Source: CAZWLY01 sp964634465
Lineage (GTDB): Bacteria; Desulfobacterota; Desulfarculia; G963662305
Assembly: GCA_964634465.1 (NCBI GenBank)
Contig: CAZWLY010000003.1
Location: forward strand, 186,001 to 250,000
DNA: 64,000 nucleotides
Direction: 5' to 3'
Position 1 is the stretch's first letter. Every line of letters starts with the position of its first letter. This document shows, piece by piece, positions 26,249 to 35,066 of this stretch. The notes under the pieces were generated by a model. The model was not told where the DNA came from and did no database searches. It worked only from the letters and a program-made list of their open reading frames with translations. The position numbers and the translations under genes were made by a program.

Positions 26249-27463
26249 GTGAAGTCTTTCATCGCCAGGCAGCCGATATTCGATCGCCGTCAAAACGTCT
26301 ACGCTTACGAGCTTCTGTTTCGCACCGGTCTGGACAATTACTTCCGCGACTCCGATCCGGACATGGCCACCAGCCGGGTCATCACCGACGCCATGCTCCT
26401 CTTCGGCCAGAAGCAGATGACCGGCGGCAAGCTGGCCTTCATCAACTTCACTCGCGATTTGCTGCTCAAGGGCTACGCCGCGCTCTTGCCGGCGGACTGG
26501 ATCGTGGTCGAGATACTGGAAGACATCGAGCCCGACTCGACGATAGTCGAGGCCTGCCGGAACATAAAGGACGCCGGCTACACCTTGGCTCTGGACGATT
26601 TCGTCTATCACCGCAAGTATGATCCCCTCCTCGAACTGGCCGACATCATCAAAGTCGATTTCACCATCTCCAACCAGGACGAGCGCCGAAAGATGGCTCA
26701 AATGTTCTTGCCCCGGGGGATCAAGCTTCTGGCCGAGAAGGTGGAAACCAAGAAGGAATTCGACGAGGCGGTCGAGATCGGCTATACGCTGATGCAGGGT
26801 TACTTCTTCGCCCGGCCGGACATTTTGTCGGGCAAGGATGTGCCCCGCTTCAAGACGGCCTACCTCCAGATGCTCCAGGAGATCCACCGCCCCGGCCTCG
26901 ACTTCGACGCCCTGGCCGAGATCATCCAGCGGGACGTTTCGCTCTCCTACAAGCTGCTGCGCTACATCAACTCGGCCTTCTTCGGCCTGCCGACCAAGAT
27001 CCACTCCATCAAGCAGGCCCTGGTGTTGTTGGGCGAGAACAACGTCAAAAAATGGGTCTCGCTGCTGGCCCTGGCCGGGATGGGCGAGGACAAGCCGGAC
27101 GAACTGGTGGTCTCGTCTTTGATCCGGGCCCATTTTTTCGAGTCGTTGGCCGGTCCGTTGGGCCTGGCCCACCGGTCGTCGGACTTGTTTCTCCTGGGCC
27201 TCTTCTCCCAGATCGACGCCTTCCTGGACAAACCGATGGCGGAGATTCTGGAAGAGATACCGCTGGCCGACGACGTCAAGGCCGCCCTGGCCGACGACGA
27301 GCGGACCAAGCTGGGCCAACTGCCCCGGTTGGTCCAGGCCTACGAGCGAGGCCAATGGGAGGAGCTGCCCATCCTGGCCCGAAACCAGGGTTTGGACGAA
27401 ACCAAGATTCCCGATCTCTACGTCGCCTCCATCGGCCGCAGCGAGCAGATCATGACCTTTTGA
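26249..27463 (+). CDS. EAL-HDOD signalling protein (YuxH type)
   Basis: A 404-residue protein. Residues 1-190 are an EAL-like domain that keeps YELLFR (E-x-L-x-R), INFT, VEILED and a DDF motif (ALDDFVYH, lacking the usual glycine). This domain is often catalytically inactive in the YuxH group. Residues about 195-400 are an HDOD domain (SYKLLRYINSAFFGLP and SIKQALVLLGENNVKKW). Such proteins link c-di-GMP-type signals to motility or stress. The GTG at 26249 has only a weak ribosome site. It probably belongs with the preceding receiver-DHp gene. Confidence 0.87.
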   Translation: MKSFIARQPIFDRRQNVYAYELLFRTGLDNYFRDSDPDMATSRVITDAMLLFGQKQMTGGKLAFINFTRDLLLKGYAALLPADWIVVEILEDIEPDSTIVEACRNIKDAGYTLALDDFVYHRKYDPLLELADIIKVDFTISNQDERRKMAQMFLPRGIKLLAEKVETKKEFDEAVEIGYTLMQGYFFARPDILSGKDVPRFKTAYLQMLQEIHRPGLDFDALAEIIQRDVSLSYKLLRYINSAFFGLPTKIHSIKQALVLLGENNVKKWVSLLALAGMGEDKPDELVVSSLIRAHFFESLAGPLGLAHRSSDLFLLGLFSQIDAFLDKPMAEILEEIPLADDVKAALADDERTKLGQLPRLVQAYERGQWEELPILARNQGLDETKIPDLYVASIGRSEQIMTF

Positions 27464-27754
27464 GCCCCGGCCGAACGACTCTTTCGCCGCCTTTCCTTGG
27501 ACATCCCGGGCCCGACGCCCCCTGTTTGATCTAGCCCGGCGGTCAAAATCGTTCGCCGTCCGCCGGGAGTCAACCGATTGGTTTCGCCCGGCTAATGGGA
27601 TATTATAGGGACGCCGTGCCGGCGGCGCGGGTGTGGACGGAGCGGCGACACACGGCCCTGGTTTCGGGGCGACGCCCCCATGCTTCAACTCGAAACGCCG
27701 GCGATTCGAGCAAGTACGACCCGCTTTTGCAAGCCGGTTTGAGGCCGTATTGGT
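27464..27754. other. Upstream region of purA with a GC hairpin
   Basis: The hairpin CCCGGCGG (27535-27542) / CCGCCGGG (27560-27567) has a 17-base loop and no T tract. It may end the EAL-HDOD transcript. The rest of the 290 bases has no ORF or RNA that I can support. Confidence 0.35.
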
Positions 27755-27783
27755 TTGACACTCGCCCCGGCATGTTTTAGATT
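27755..27783 (+). promoter_or_regulatory. purA promoter
   Basis: A perfect -35 TTGACA (27755-27760) and a -10 TAGATT (27778-27783, four of six) are separated by 17 bases. Transcription would start about 25 bases before the purA ribosome site. Confidence 0.65.
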
Positions 27784-27816
27784 GCCCTTCGGTCCAAAAA
27801 TTATTCAGGAGTTATC

Positions 27817-29106
27817 ATGGCTAACGTCGTAGTCGTCGGCACCCAGTGGGGCGACGAAGGCAAAGGCAAGATCGTCGATATACTGACCGCGGGCGCCAAA
27901 CACATCGTTCGCTTCCAAGGCGGCAACAACGCCGGCCACACCCTGGTCGTGGCCGGGGACAAGCATATCTTCCACCTCTTGCCCTCGGGCATCCTGCACG
28001 AAGACAAGATCTGCTACATCGGCAACGGGGTGGTCATCGACCCCCGGGTTCTGACTCAGGAGTTGGACCGGCTGGCCGAGAAGAATATCGTCATCGGCCC
28101 CGAGCAACTGGTGATTTCGCTTCGGGCCCACGTCATCATGCCCTATCACACCGCCCTCGACGCGGCCAGAGAAACCAAGGCGGGTCGGGCCAAGATCGGC
28201 ACCACCGGCCGGGGCATCGGGCCCTGCTACATGGACAAGGCCGGACGGACGGGCATCAGGATCACCGATCTGATCAAACCCGAAATATTCGCCGAGAAGG
28301 TCAGGGCCAACCTGGAGGAAAAGAACTTCTGGTTGACCGAATACTACGGCCTTCAAGCTCTCGACGCCGAGGAGATCATCGCCGAATATCAACCCCTGGC
28401 CGAACGCCTCAAGCCCTACTGCGGCAACGTCTCGCTGCTCTTAAACGAGGCGATCGAGCGGGGCGAGAACGTCTTGTTCGAGGGCGCCCAGGGCACCCAT
28501 CTGGACATCGATCACGGCACCTACCCCTACGTCACCTCCTCCAACCCGGTGGCCGGCACCGTTTCGGCCGGAGCGGGCGTGGGCCCGACCAGGATCAAGG
28601 CCGTGGTCGGCCTGGTCAAAGCCTACACCACCCGAGTCGGGGGCGGCCCGTTCTTGACCGAACTCAAAGACGAGGTCGGACGCCATCTCCAGGAGAAGGG
28701 CGGCGAGTTCGGCTCGACCACCGGCCGTCCCCGGCGCTGCGGCTGGCTGGACCTGGTGGCGGTCAAGGACGCGGTGAGACTGTCGGGCATCACCTCCCTG
28801 GCCGTAACCAAACTGGACGTCTTGACCGGCGTCGATCGGCTGATGATCTGCACGGCCTACGAGCTCGACGGCGAAAAGATCACCGCCATGCCGGCCGATC
28901 TGGACGAGCTCTCCCGATGCACGCCGATCTATGAAACGCTTGGCGGCTGGCGGGAGAACATCACCGGGGCCAGGTCCATGGACGAGCTGCCCCAGGCGGC
29001 CAGGGATTACCTCCAGCGGATCGAGGAGTTGGCCGGCTGTCCGATCGGCTTCGTGTCGGTCGGACCGGGCCGGGAGGAGACCATCCAGTTGGCCTCGCCG
29101 TTCTAA
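27817..29106 (+). CDS. purA: Adenylosuccinate synthetase
   Basis: A 429-residue enzyme that couples GTP hydrolysis to the joining of IMP and aspartate in AMP synthesis. The P-loop-like GTQWGDEGKGKIVD at 8-21, the NAGHT motif at 38-42 and the IGTTGRGIGPCY region near 129 are all intact, and length is typical. AGGAGTTATC precedes the ATG. A good promoter lies upstream and a strong hairpin follows the stop, so it appears monocistronic. Confidence 0.97.
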   Translation: MANVVVVGTQWGDEGKGKIVDILTAGAKHIVRFQGGNNAGHTLVVAGDKHIFHLLPSGILHEDKICYIGNGVVIDPRVLTQELDRLAEKNIVIGPEQLVISLRAHVIMPYHTALDAARETKAGRAKIGTTGRGIGPCYMDKAGRTGIRITDLIKPEIFAEKVRANLEEKNFWLTEYYGLQALDAEEIIAEYQPLAERLKPYCGNVSLLLNEAIERGENVLFEGAQGTHLDIDHGTYPYVTSSNPVAGTVSAGAGVGPTRIKAVVGLVKAYTTRVGGGPFLTELKDEVGRHLQEKGGEFGSTTGRPRRCGWLDLVAVKDAVRLSGITSLAVTKLDVLTGVDRLMICTAYELDGEKITAMPADLDELSRCTPIYETLGGWRENITGARSMDELPQAARDYLQRIEELAGCPIGFVSVGPGREETIQLASPF

Positions 29107-29135
29107 CCATTTGATTTACATGAATCATCATCCAT

Positions 29136-29160
29136 AAAGGGGAGCCGCGTGCTCCCCTTT
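29136..29160 (+). terminator. Hairpin terminator after purA
   Basis: AAAGGGGAGC (29136-29145) pairs perfectly with GCTCCCCTTT (29151-29160) around a five-base loop, 30 bases after the purA stop. No long T run follows, but the stem is flanked by A/T pairs and should pause RNA polymerase. Confidence 0.65.
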
Positions 29161-29187
29161 ACCCCCGTCCGCCGGGGGCGAAGACGG

Positions 29188-29223
29188 TTGACAAGGGGCT
29201 TAGTTTAACTTTATGGTTAAACT
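29188..29223 (+). promoter_or_regulatory. TetR-gene promoter overlapped by an inverted-repeat operator
   Basis: TTGACA lies at 29188-29193, with a weak -10 (TTTATG, 29210-29215) 16 bases further. The perfect inverted repeat AGTTTAAC (29202-29209) / GTTAAACT (29216-29223) with a six-base centre covers the spacer, -10 and expected start site. A dimeric repressor bound here would block transcription, so autoregulation by the TetR protein is inferred. Confidence 0.55.
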
Positions 29224-29248
29224 CCAGATGGTTCAGCAAGGAACGGGT

Positions 29249-30154
29249 ATGGCGAAAAAAGACGAGGGTAAATCCGATCTCCAGCCGATGGGCGCCCCTT
29301 TGGAGAGCCTGGCTCGCCGGCCCAAGAAAGGCTCCCCCCCCCTGGACGCGCGGCTCGTGCCGGCGGTGGGTCGGGCCGAGAAGAGACGGGCAAAGGAGCC
29401 GACGGCCGTAGGCTGGGACTGGTTCGACCCCCTGCCCCCGCTCAAGGCGGCCACCGCCGACCCCGCCGAGCCGTCGAAACCGGCCGCTCCGGCCCCGGCC
29501 GAGCGGGTCGGCCACCCGACCGCGCCCGGTCTGGCCTGGGACTTCCTGGATCGAAAGCCCCGCCGGAGACGAAAAAAATCGCCGGCTTCGGCCCGCATTC
29601 TGGCCGCGGCGGTGACCGAGTTCGCCGAACGAGGCTACTTCGGCGGCCGGATGGATAGAATCGCAGCCGGGGCCGAGTGCAACAAGGCCTTGATCCACTA
29701 CTACTTCAAGGACAAGGCCGGGCTTTACCGGTCGGTGCTGCTGTCCGTCCTGAAGGAAGCCCTGACCGGACTGAGCGATATCCTGGCCGACGACCCGCCG
29801 GCCGATGTTTTGCTGGTGCGGCTGGTTGACGCCCTCTTGGATCGAGGCGGTCCCCGCTCCGAAAGGCTGATGATGCTCCGGCGGGAGATCCTCGAGGGCG
29901 GCGAGCGCCTGGCCGCCGTCCTGGCCGAAGCGGGGGCCGATTCGGTTCTGACCCGACTGGCCGAAAAACTCGCCCCGGCCCTCAAACCAGGTCTGGACCC
30001 CCGGCTGTTGATCGCCTGGCTGGTCGGCATGTGCCTGACCGCGCGTCTGGCCCGACCGTTCTTGCCCGCCTCCTCGCTCGAAGACCGCTCCAAATTCCCG
30101 GCCCTGGAGCGCTCCGGAATCTTGAGCCTCCTCAAGCACGGCGCTCTGGCCTGA
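29249..30154 (+). CDS. TetR-family regulator with a long N-terminal extension
   Basis: A 301-residue protein. Residues 115-161 form a TetR helix-turn-helix (ILAAAVTEFAERGYFGGRMD through ALIHYYFKDKAGLY). The rest is the ligand-binding helical domain. Uniquely, about 110 basic/proline-rich residues precede the DNA-binding part and contain two similar short motifs, GWDWFDPLPP (55-64) and AWDFLDRKPR (96-105). These could dock another protein. The ATG at 29249 (AAGGAACGG upstream) is preferred because the frame's first ATG (29213) lies inside the operator/promoter. Target genes other than itself are unknown. Confidence 0.85.
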   Translation: MAKKDEGKSDLQPMGAPLESLARRPKKGSPPLDARLVPAVGRAEKRRAKEPTAVGWDWFDPLPPLKAATADPAEPSKPAAPAPAERVGHPTAPGLAWDFLDRKPRRRRKKSPASARILAAAVTEFAERGYFGGRMDRIAAGAECNKALIHYYFKDKAGLYRSVLLSVLKEALTGLSDILADDPPADVLLVRLVDALLDRGGPRSERLMMLRREILEGGERLAAVLAEAGADSVLTRLAEKLAPALKPGLDPRLLIAWLVGMCLTARLARPFLPASSLEDRSKFPALERSGILSLLKHGALA

Positions 30155-30447
30155 CACCCGCCCGCCGCCAACTACCCACCGCCGCCCCTGTCATTTCGAC
30201 ACGCCCCAAAGCGCTCGTTTGGGCCAAGCCTTGTAATTTCGCCAAACCCGCCCTTTCAAAATCCGGGGCGAAAAGGATCAAATGTGGACGTAATTCCTCA
30301 ATATAATATACTTAAACAAACAGATGCAGGCCGCTCCATTCATTGGCAATCCTCTTGCAGTAAGAGACAAGGGCAGCAGGTTCAGAAAACCAAATCCCTG
30401 CCGGAAGGCGTTGCGGGCAGGAGGTAGTGTTGACAGGAGGATGTGTC

Positions 30448-30666
30448 ATGAAGCGTTACCGGATAAATGGACAGTCCGTGGTCAGCAATTTCGATCGTGA
30501 TCAATCCTCGGCCCTTATCGCCAACCTGACCGAGCAAGGACTTTTGGAGCGGTCGTCGAGCGATATCTTTTCGGTAGTGGCCAAGGCGCCTGACGGGCGG
30601 AAAGTGATCGCCCACGTCTCCCCCTGGGAGGTGGCCCTGGTCCGGCTGCCCCAGATTATGAGCTAG
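30448..30666 (+). CDS. Small hypothetical protein
   Basis: A 72-residue protein beginning MKRYRINGQSVVSNFDRDQS with no cysteine pair, signal or membrane segment. AGGAGG sits seven bases before the ATG, an unusually strong signal for a tiny gene. A TATAAT hexamer occurs at 30302-30307 in an AT-rich stretch upstream. The 290 bases before it hold nothing else that I recognise. The family is unknown to me. It converges with the YbjN gene, with 18 bases between the stops. Confidence 0.6.
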   Translation: MKRYRINGQSVVSNFDRDQSSALIANLTEQGLLERSSSDIFSVVAKAPDGRKVIAHVSPWEVALVRLPQIMS

Positions 30667-30684
30667 ACTTCAGTAACCCCAAGA

Positions 30685-31170
30685 TCAGGCGTCGAAGCGC
30701 CGCTGGGGCGAGCGCTCGCCTTCGGTGGTGGCCTCTTCGGCGGGAGTGTTGGCATAGAGCACCTGCATCAGACGCGGGTGCTCTTCGTCCACTATGTCCA
30801 GGGCCCAAGCCAGGAAGGTCTCGAACTGGGCCTGGATGTAGGGCAGGCCGTTGATCGGCATGGCCGCGTAATAGGCGATGTGGCGACTCTCCACCCCCAG
30901 CTCGAAATGGCCGATGGGCAGGTTGTAGTTGACGTGGTTGATCAACGCCAGCGTCTCGGCGATGCGGTGGCTGGGCACCAGTTCGGGCAGGGTGACGGTG
31001 ACCTGCAAAAGCTGCCACTCCTGATTGAGCCCGACCTCCACCTCCAACAAAACGTTGCGCCCCCGAAGCGAAGTGAACACCCGCCCGGTCTCGGCCTCAA
31101 GGTGGTCGATGGGCCAGCCGGCGTCCTTGAAGTATTTGAGTATGTCTTGAAGGCTGATGGTGCTGGGCAC
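30685..31170 (-). CDS. YbjN-domain protein
   Basis: A 161-residue soluble protein with the YbjN / type-III-chaperone-like fold. It has an N-terminal amphipathic helix (LQDILKYFKDAGWPID), a four-stranded sheet and a helical middle (IAETLALINHVNYNLPIGHFEL), which is a well-conserved stretch of the family. The C-terminal 25 residues are disordered. In E. coli YbjN affects motility and stress, but the biochemical role is unknown. The start is GTG 31170, with GGGAG eleven bases upstream. Confidence 0.72.
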   Translation of the reverse strand: MPSTISLQDILKYFKDAGWPIDHLEAETGRVFTSLRGRNVLLEVEVGLNQEWQLLQVTVTLPELVPSHRIAETLALINHVNYNLPIGHFELGVESRHIAYYAAMPINGLPYIQAQFETFLAWALDIVDEEHPRLMQVLYANTPAEEATTEGERSPQRRFDA

Positions 31171-31320
31171 GTAAAATAAATCTCCCGCCCGAATCTATTA
31201 TGCAGTAGATGATCCCCGTGTAGCATAGTTTATCCCATTTGACCAGCACCTTCAGCCCCTGTGGCGTCGATCGGGCCGGATCGAGTTGACCGACCGGCCC
31301 CGGCGACCTAATTTAGAAAC

Positions 31321-32199
31321 ATGCGCTACGAAGGGCCCATCTACCGGCCGCCGTCCGAGGCCTTTTCACTGTTGATCCAGGCCACGGTCGGCTGCCCGCA
31401 CAACAAGTGCTCCTTCTGCATGATCTACAAGCAGGGGCCTCGCTACAAGGTCCGTCCGACGGCCGAGGTCATGGCCGATATAGACCGAGCCGCGGCCGAG
31501 GGCTGGGGCGAGGTGGACTCCCTCTTTCTGCCGGCCGGCAACACCATCGCCATGCCGGCCGAGGACCTGGCCGCCATCTGTCGCCACGCCAGGGCGGTCC
31601 TGCCGAAACTGAAAAGGATCACCGTCTACGGCTCCAGCGCCTACGTTGTCAAAAAGACGCCGCGGGAGCTCGAGATGCTGGCCGAAGCCGGCCTTTCTCG
31701 CATCCACGTCGGCCTGGAGTCGGGCGACGCCGAGGTGCTGAGGCGGGTCAAGAAGGGCTGCACGCCTTTGGAGCACGTCCAGGCCGGGCGAATGATCCTC
31801 GAAGCCGGGCTGGAGCTGAGTCTTTACGTCGTCCTCGGCCTGGGCGGGAAAGAGCTCACCCGCCGCCACGCCCTCAACACGGCGGCGGTGATAAACGAGA
31901 TCGGGCGGCCCGACTTCATCAGGCTCCGAACCCTGGTACCCAAGATAAACACCTTGCTCCTGCACCAGATAAAGAAAGGCCGGTTCGAGCTCTTGGGCCC
32001 CCACGAGGTGTTGAGGGAAACCCGGCTGCTCCTTGACAACCTGACCGCCTCCGCCTGGCTGACCTCGGACCACTACACCAACTACCTCGATCTCAGCGGC
32101 CGACTGCCCGAGGACAAGCCTCGGCTCATAGACGAGATCGAGGCGGCGCTTTCAAGGCCGGCGTCCAGCTTCCGGGAAATGTTCATCGGCACCCAGTAG
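31321..32199 (+). CDS. Radical SAM protein with a CX4CX2C cluster motif
   Basis: A 292-residue radical SAM enzyme. The cluster motif GCPHNKCSFC (residues 23-32) has cysteines spaced 4 and 2, one more than the canonical 3 and 2, as in a subgroup of anaerobic radical SAM proteins. The following ITVYGSSAYV and HVGLESGDAEVL stretches correspond to the GGE-like and SAM-binding strands. No B12 or SPASM domain is present, and the substrate is unknown. The DUF1285 gene follows six bases after the stop. The upstream 150 bases separate it from the divergent YbjN gene. Confidence 0.85.
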   Translation: MRYEGPIYRPPSEAFSLLIQATVGCPHNKCSFCMIYKQGPRYKVRPTAEVMADIDRAAAEGWGEVDSLFLPAGNTIAMPAEDLAAICRHARAVLPKLKRITVYGSSAYVVKKTPRELEMLAEAGLSRIHVGLESGDAEVLRRVKKGCTPLEHVQAGRMILEAGLELSLYVVLGLGGKELTRRHALNTAAVINEIGRPDFIRLRTLVPKINTLLLHQIKKGRFELLGPHEVLRETRLLLDNLTASAWLTSDHYTNYLDLSGRLPEDKPRLIDEIEAALSRPASSFREMFIGTQ

Positions 32200-32205
32200 G
32201 CGATC

Positions 32206-32670
32206 ATGGCCAAGAAAGAGCAACGACATATCTACCACTACGAAATCGACCGGCGGGGGAACTGGACCTGCGAGGGCAACCCGGTGACCGATCCCGAGTT
32301 GGTCCGACTTCTGTCCCGGTCGCTTTTTATCAAGGAGGGGGCGTTCTTCGTCCGCTGCGAGGGCGAGGTCCACCCGGTGGAGGTGGCCGACGCCCCGCTG
32401 ACCGTCAGCGGGGTCAACTTGGAGCCGGACGGTCGGGGCGGGCTGTTATCGGCCGAGGTGGTGTTGACCGACGGCCGGGTTTTCCCCTTGACCGACAGCC
32501 TGTCTGCATCTAAGGATAACTTCCTCTATGTTAAGATCGGCCGATGGGGTCTTTGGGCCCGTTTCAGGCGACGGCCGTATTACGAGCTGACCGCCTATCT
32601 CAAAGAGACCGAGGGGCGCTACTATATCGAGGCGGCCGGGAAGAGGTTCTTCATCGGCCGGAGGGAGTGA
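32206..32670 (+). CDS. DUF1285-like protein
   Basis: A 154-residue soluble protein. EIDRRGNWTCEGNPVTDPELVRLL near the N-terminus and AFFVRCEGEVHPVEVADAPLTVSGV in the middle resemble the DUF1285 pattern (D-x-x-G-x-W-x-x-x-G-x-x-I plus V-x-D-A-P). The structure of this family is a small beta barrel, and its function is unknown. It lies six bases after the radical SAM gene, so they should be co-expressed. The thiolase gene follows after 75 bases. Confidence 0.6.
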   Translation: MAKKEQRHIYHYEIDRRGNWTCEGNPVTDPELVRLLSRSLFIKEGAFFVRCEGEVHPVEVADAPLTVSGVNLEPDGRGGLLSAEVVLTDGRVFPLTDSLSASKDNFLYVKIGRWGLWARFRRRPYYELTAYLKETEGRYYIEAAGKRFFIGRRE

Positions 32671-32745
32671 ACACCAGCGGCCGCAGGGGCGAGCCTCCCA
32701 CGCTTGCCCGCTCGATTGCGGCCCAATGATTTGGGAGGTCAACCG

Positions 32746-33693
32746 GTGAGTCAGATGAAATGCACCCGGTGCCGCGGGGCGGCGGAGATAAGGCTGCCCA
32801 GCCACAACGCCAAGTTTTGCCCGGACTGCTTCGATTTGTTCTTCAAATCGGCGGTGGCCAAGGCGATGAAGACCTTCGGCCTGGGCACGGACACCAAGAT
32901 CATGGTCGCCGTCTCCGGCGGCAAGGATTCGCTGACCTGCTGGGACGTCTTGTCTCGCTTGGGTTACGAGACGCTGGGCGTTCACGTCGATCTGGGCATA
33001 CCCGAGTTTTCCGAAGCTTCGATCGCAGCCGCCCAGACCTTCGCCGACGAGCGGGGGCTTCGACTAAAGATCGTGCCCATGGTCGAACTCTTCGGCTACA
33101 GTCTGCCCCAGATTCACAACAAGACCAACAAGGACACCTGCGCCGCCTGCGGCGTCTTGAAGCGCTCGTTTCTGAACCGCCTGGTGGTCGAGGAGGACAT
33201 CGGCTACGTGGCCACCGGCCACCATCTGGACGACGAGTCGGGTCGGCTCTTGGGCAACATCATCCGCAACCACCAGCGCTACCTGGAAAAGTTCTACCCC
33301 TATCTCCCCTCCTCCCACCCGGCCCAGGCGGCCCGGCTGAAACCGCTCTACCGGCTCGACCAGCGCGAGATTCGCTACTACGTGAAGATGCGCGACATCA
33401 AGCCGGTCGAGGGCGAGGGCTGTCCCTTCAACAAGGGCGCCACCAGCCACTACTACCAGCAGGCGATGGCTTTTCTGGAAGACAAGATGCCCGGCACCAA
33501 GCGGGACTTCCTGTTCACCTACCTCAAGCGCCACAAGCCGGCGGTCGAGGACGAGTTCGGCTCGTGCGTCCGCTGCGGCCAGCCGACCTATGTCGAGCTG
33601 TGCGGGGCCTGCCGCCTGAAGGACCAGATCGAGGCCAAGATGAAACAAAAAGAAGAGGCCCGGCGGGCGGCGGGCCAGGCCGGCGTCGCGTAA
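32746..33693 (+). CDS. TtuA/TtcA-type tRNA thiolation enzyme
   Basis: A 315-residue PP-loop ATPase with SGGKDSL near residues 61-67 and four zinc-type cysteine pairs. The first is the N-terminal CTRC...CPDC (residues 5-27), with CAAC in the middle and CVRC...CGAC at the C-terminus. This is the layout of the TtuA/Ncs6 branch, which adenylates a tRNA uridine and transfers sulfur through an Fe-S cluster. GGGAGG lies seven bases before GTG 32746, so that start is chosen over ATG 32755. The sulfur donor is not encoded nearby. The C-terminus is alanine/lysine-rich. Confidence 0.87.
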   Translation: MSQMKCTRCRGAAEIRLPSHNAKFCPDCFDLFFKSAVAKAMKTFGLGTDTKIMVAVSGGKDSLTCWDVLSRLGYETLGVHVDLGIPEFSEASIAAAQTFADERGLRLKIVPMVELFGYSLPQIHNKTNKDTCAACGVLKRSFLNRLVVEEDIGYVATGHHLDDESGRLLGNIIRNHQRYLEKFYPYLPSSHPAQAARLKPLYRLDQREIRYYVKMRDIKPVEGEGCPFNKGATSHYYQQAMAFLEDKMPGTKRDFLFTYLKRHKPAVEDEFGSCVRCGQPTYVELCGACRLKDQIEAKMKQKEEARRAAGQAGVA

Positions 33694-34097
33694 CCGAGGC
33701 CCCCTCTCCGGGGGCGGGAGGCCTTGGCCGGGCCGAGCCGTCGATCGTGGTCTCGACCTCGCCTGGGCAGATTCGGCCGGTCTCCCGTACTTCACCTTGG
33801 CCGGGGCTGATCCGCCGTCCTCGCCGGCCAGCTTCGGAGGAATGACCGGGCCGAGCGGCCCCGGCGGCGACGATCGACCGGAGCCGAGCGATCTGACAAG
33901 AACTAACCCCAAGACCTGGCCCGCGTCTTTCGATCGGGAACCGGTCGTAATGGCTCGTGGACCATGGGTTCGAACCCGCCGGTGAACCCCACCCCTTGAC
34001 CGGGCGCCGAGCGGGGTGTAATCCATCTAGGGGACCGGCCTTGGGCCGCCCCGGGAATTGGGACTACCACTCTATCTTTAGTAGAGGAGACCATAAA
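33694..34097. other. Non-coding gap before mrp
   Basis: About 400 bases with no supported ORF. A GTTCGAA string near 33968-33975 mimics a tRNA T-loop, but no acceptor, D or anticodon arm can be drawn. A GC-rich hairpin-like stretch (CCCCC/GGGGG) follows the thiolase stop near 33702-33716. The mrp promoter must lie at the far end but is not obvious. Confidence 0.4.
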
Positions 34098-34964
34098 ATG
34101 TCCGACAAGCCATTCGCCACTGCACCCAAGGGCCCGCCCCCGGACCCGGCCAAGGCGGCCCAGGAGGCCTCGATCAAGGTCAACCTGGCCCACATCAAGC
34201 ACAAGATTCTGGTCATGAGCGGCAAAGGCGGCGTGGGCAAATCGACGGTGGCCGTCAATCTGGCCAAGGGCCTGGCCAACCGGGGCTACAAGGTCGGGTT
34301 GATGGACGTCGATCTCCACGGCCCGTCCATTCCCCGAATGCTGGGACTCTTCGGTCTGGCCGAAGCCAAGCAGGACGCCATCTACCCCTTGCCGGTCGGG
34401 GAGAATCTGAAGGTCATCTCCATCGAAGTCTTGATGGCGGAAAAGGACCAGGCGTTGATCTGGCGCGGTCCGTTGAAGATCAGCCTGATCAAGCAGTTCA
34501 TCTCCGACGTGGCCTGGGACAGCCTGGACTACCTGATCGTGGACGCTCCGCCGGGCACCGGCGACGAGCCGCTGTCGGTGGCCCAGACCATCCCCGACGC
34601 CAAGGCGATCGTGGTCACCACGCCCCAGGAGATCTCGCTGGCCGACGTCAGGAAGTCGATCAACTTCTGCCGCCAAGTGGACATGGAGATTCTGGGCCTC
34701 ATCGAGAACATGTCCGGCCTGGTCTGCCCCCACTGCGGTAAGGAGATCGACCTCTTCCACTCCGGCGGCGGCTTCGGCCTGGCCCAACACCAGCAACTCG
34801 ACTTCCTGGGCGCCGTGCCCATCGACCCCAGCGTGGTCATAAGCGCCGACAACGGCCGGGCCATCGTCGATTACGAGGCCGAGGGCTCGCCGGCGGCAAA
34901 AGCCTACCAGAGCATCGTCGAAGCGGTGATCAAAAGAACGATGACCAAAGAAAAGACCGACTGA
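34098..34964 (+). CDS. mrp: Mrp/NBP35 iron-sulfur cluster carrier ATPase
   Basis: A 288-residue P-loop ATPase of the ParA/MinD class. It has the deviant Walker A SGKGGVGKST near residues 39-48, an LIVDAPPGTGDEPLS Walker B/switch region near 150, and the C-terminal CPHCGKE (CxxC) that bridges a [4Fe-4S] cluster between two subunits. It delivers Fe-S clusters to target enzymes, fitting the Fe-S-rich proteins in this window. AGAGGAG precedes the ATG at 34098, so the in-frame extension from 33957 is not used. It is convergent with the S1 gene across a strong shared terminator. Confidence 0.93.
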   Translation: MSDKPFATAPKGPPPDPAKAAQEASIKVNLAHIKHKILVMSGKGGVGKSTVAVNLAKGLANRGYKVGLMDVDLHGPSIPRMLGLFGLAEAKQDAIYPLPVGENLKVISIEVLMAEKDQALIWRGPLKISLIKQFISDVAWDSLDYLIVDAPPGTGDEPLSVAQTIPDAKAIVVTTPQEISLADVRKSINFCRQVDMEILGLIENMSGLVCPHCGKEIDLFHSGGGFGLAQHQQLDFLGAVPIDPSVVISADNGRAIVDYEAEGSPAAKAYQSIVEAVIKRTMTKEKTD

Positions 34965-35010
34965 ACCGGTCTCGCTCGGCTATCGCTCAAGCGGGACAAG
35001 GAGCACAAAG

Positions 35011-35049
35011 AAAAGGCCGGGTCCAGGAGAGCTGGACCCGGCCTTTTTT
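35011..35049. terminator. Bidirectional intrinsic terminator between mrp and the S1 gene
   Basis: AAAAGGCCGGGTCCA (35011-35025) pairs perfectly with TGGACCCGGCCTTTT (35033-35047) around a seven-base loop. A T run follows on the plus strand and an A run precedes, so the structure terminates both converging transcripts. Confidence 0.88.
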
Positions 35050-35066
35050 CGCGTTTTATGATCCGA

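Noticed and set aside
33940..33990. tRNA-like GGTTCGAACCCG string
   Set aside because: The T-loop heptamer is present but the stem does not pair and no acceptor, D-arm or anticodon arm can be drawn around it.
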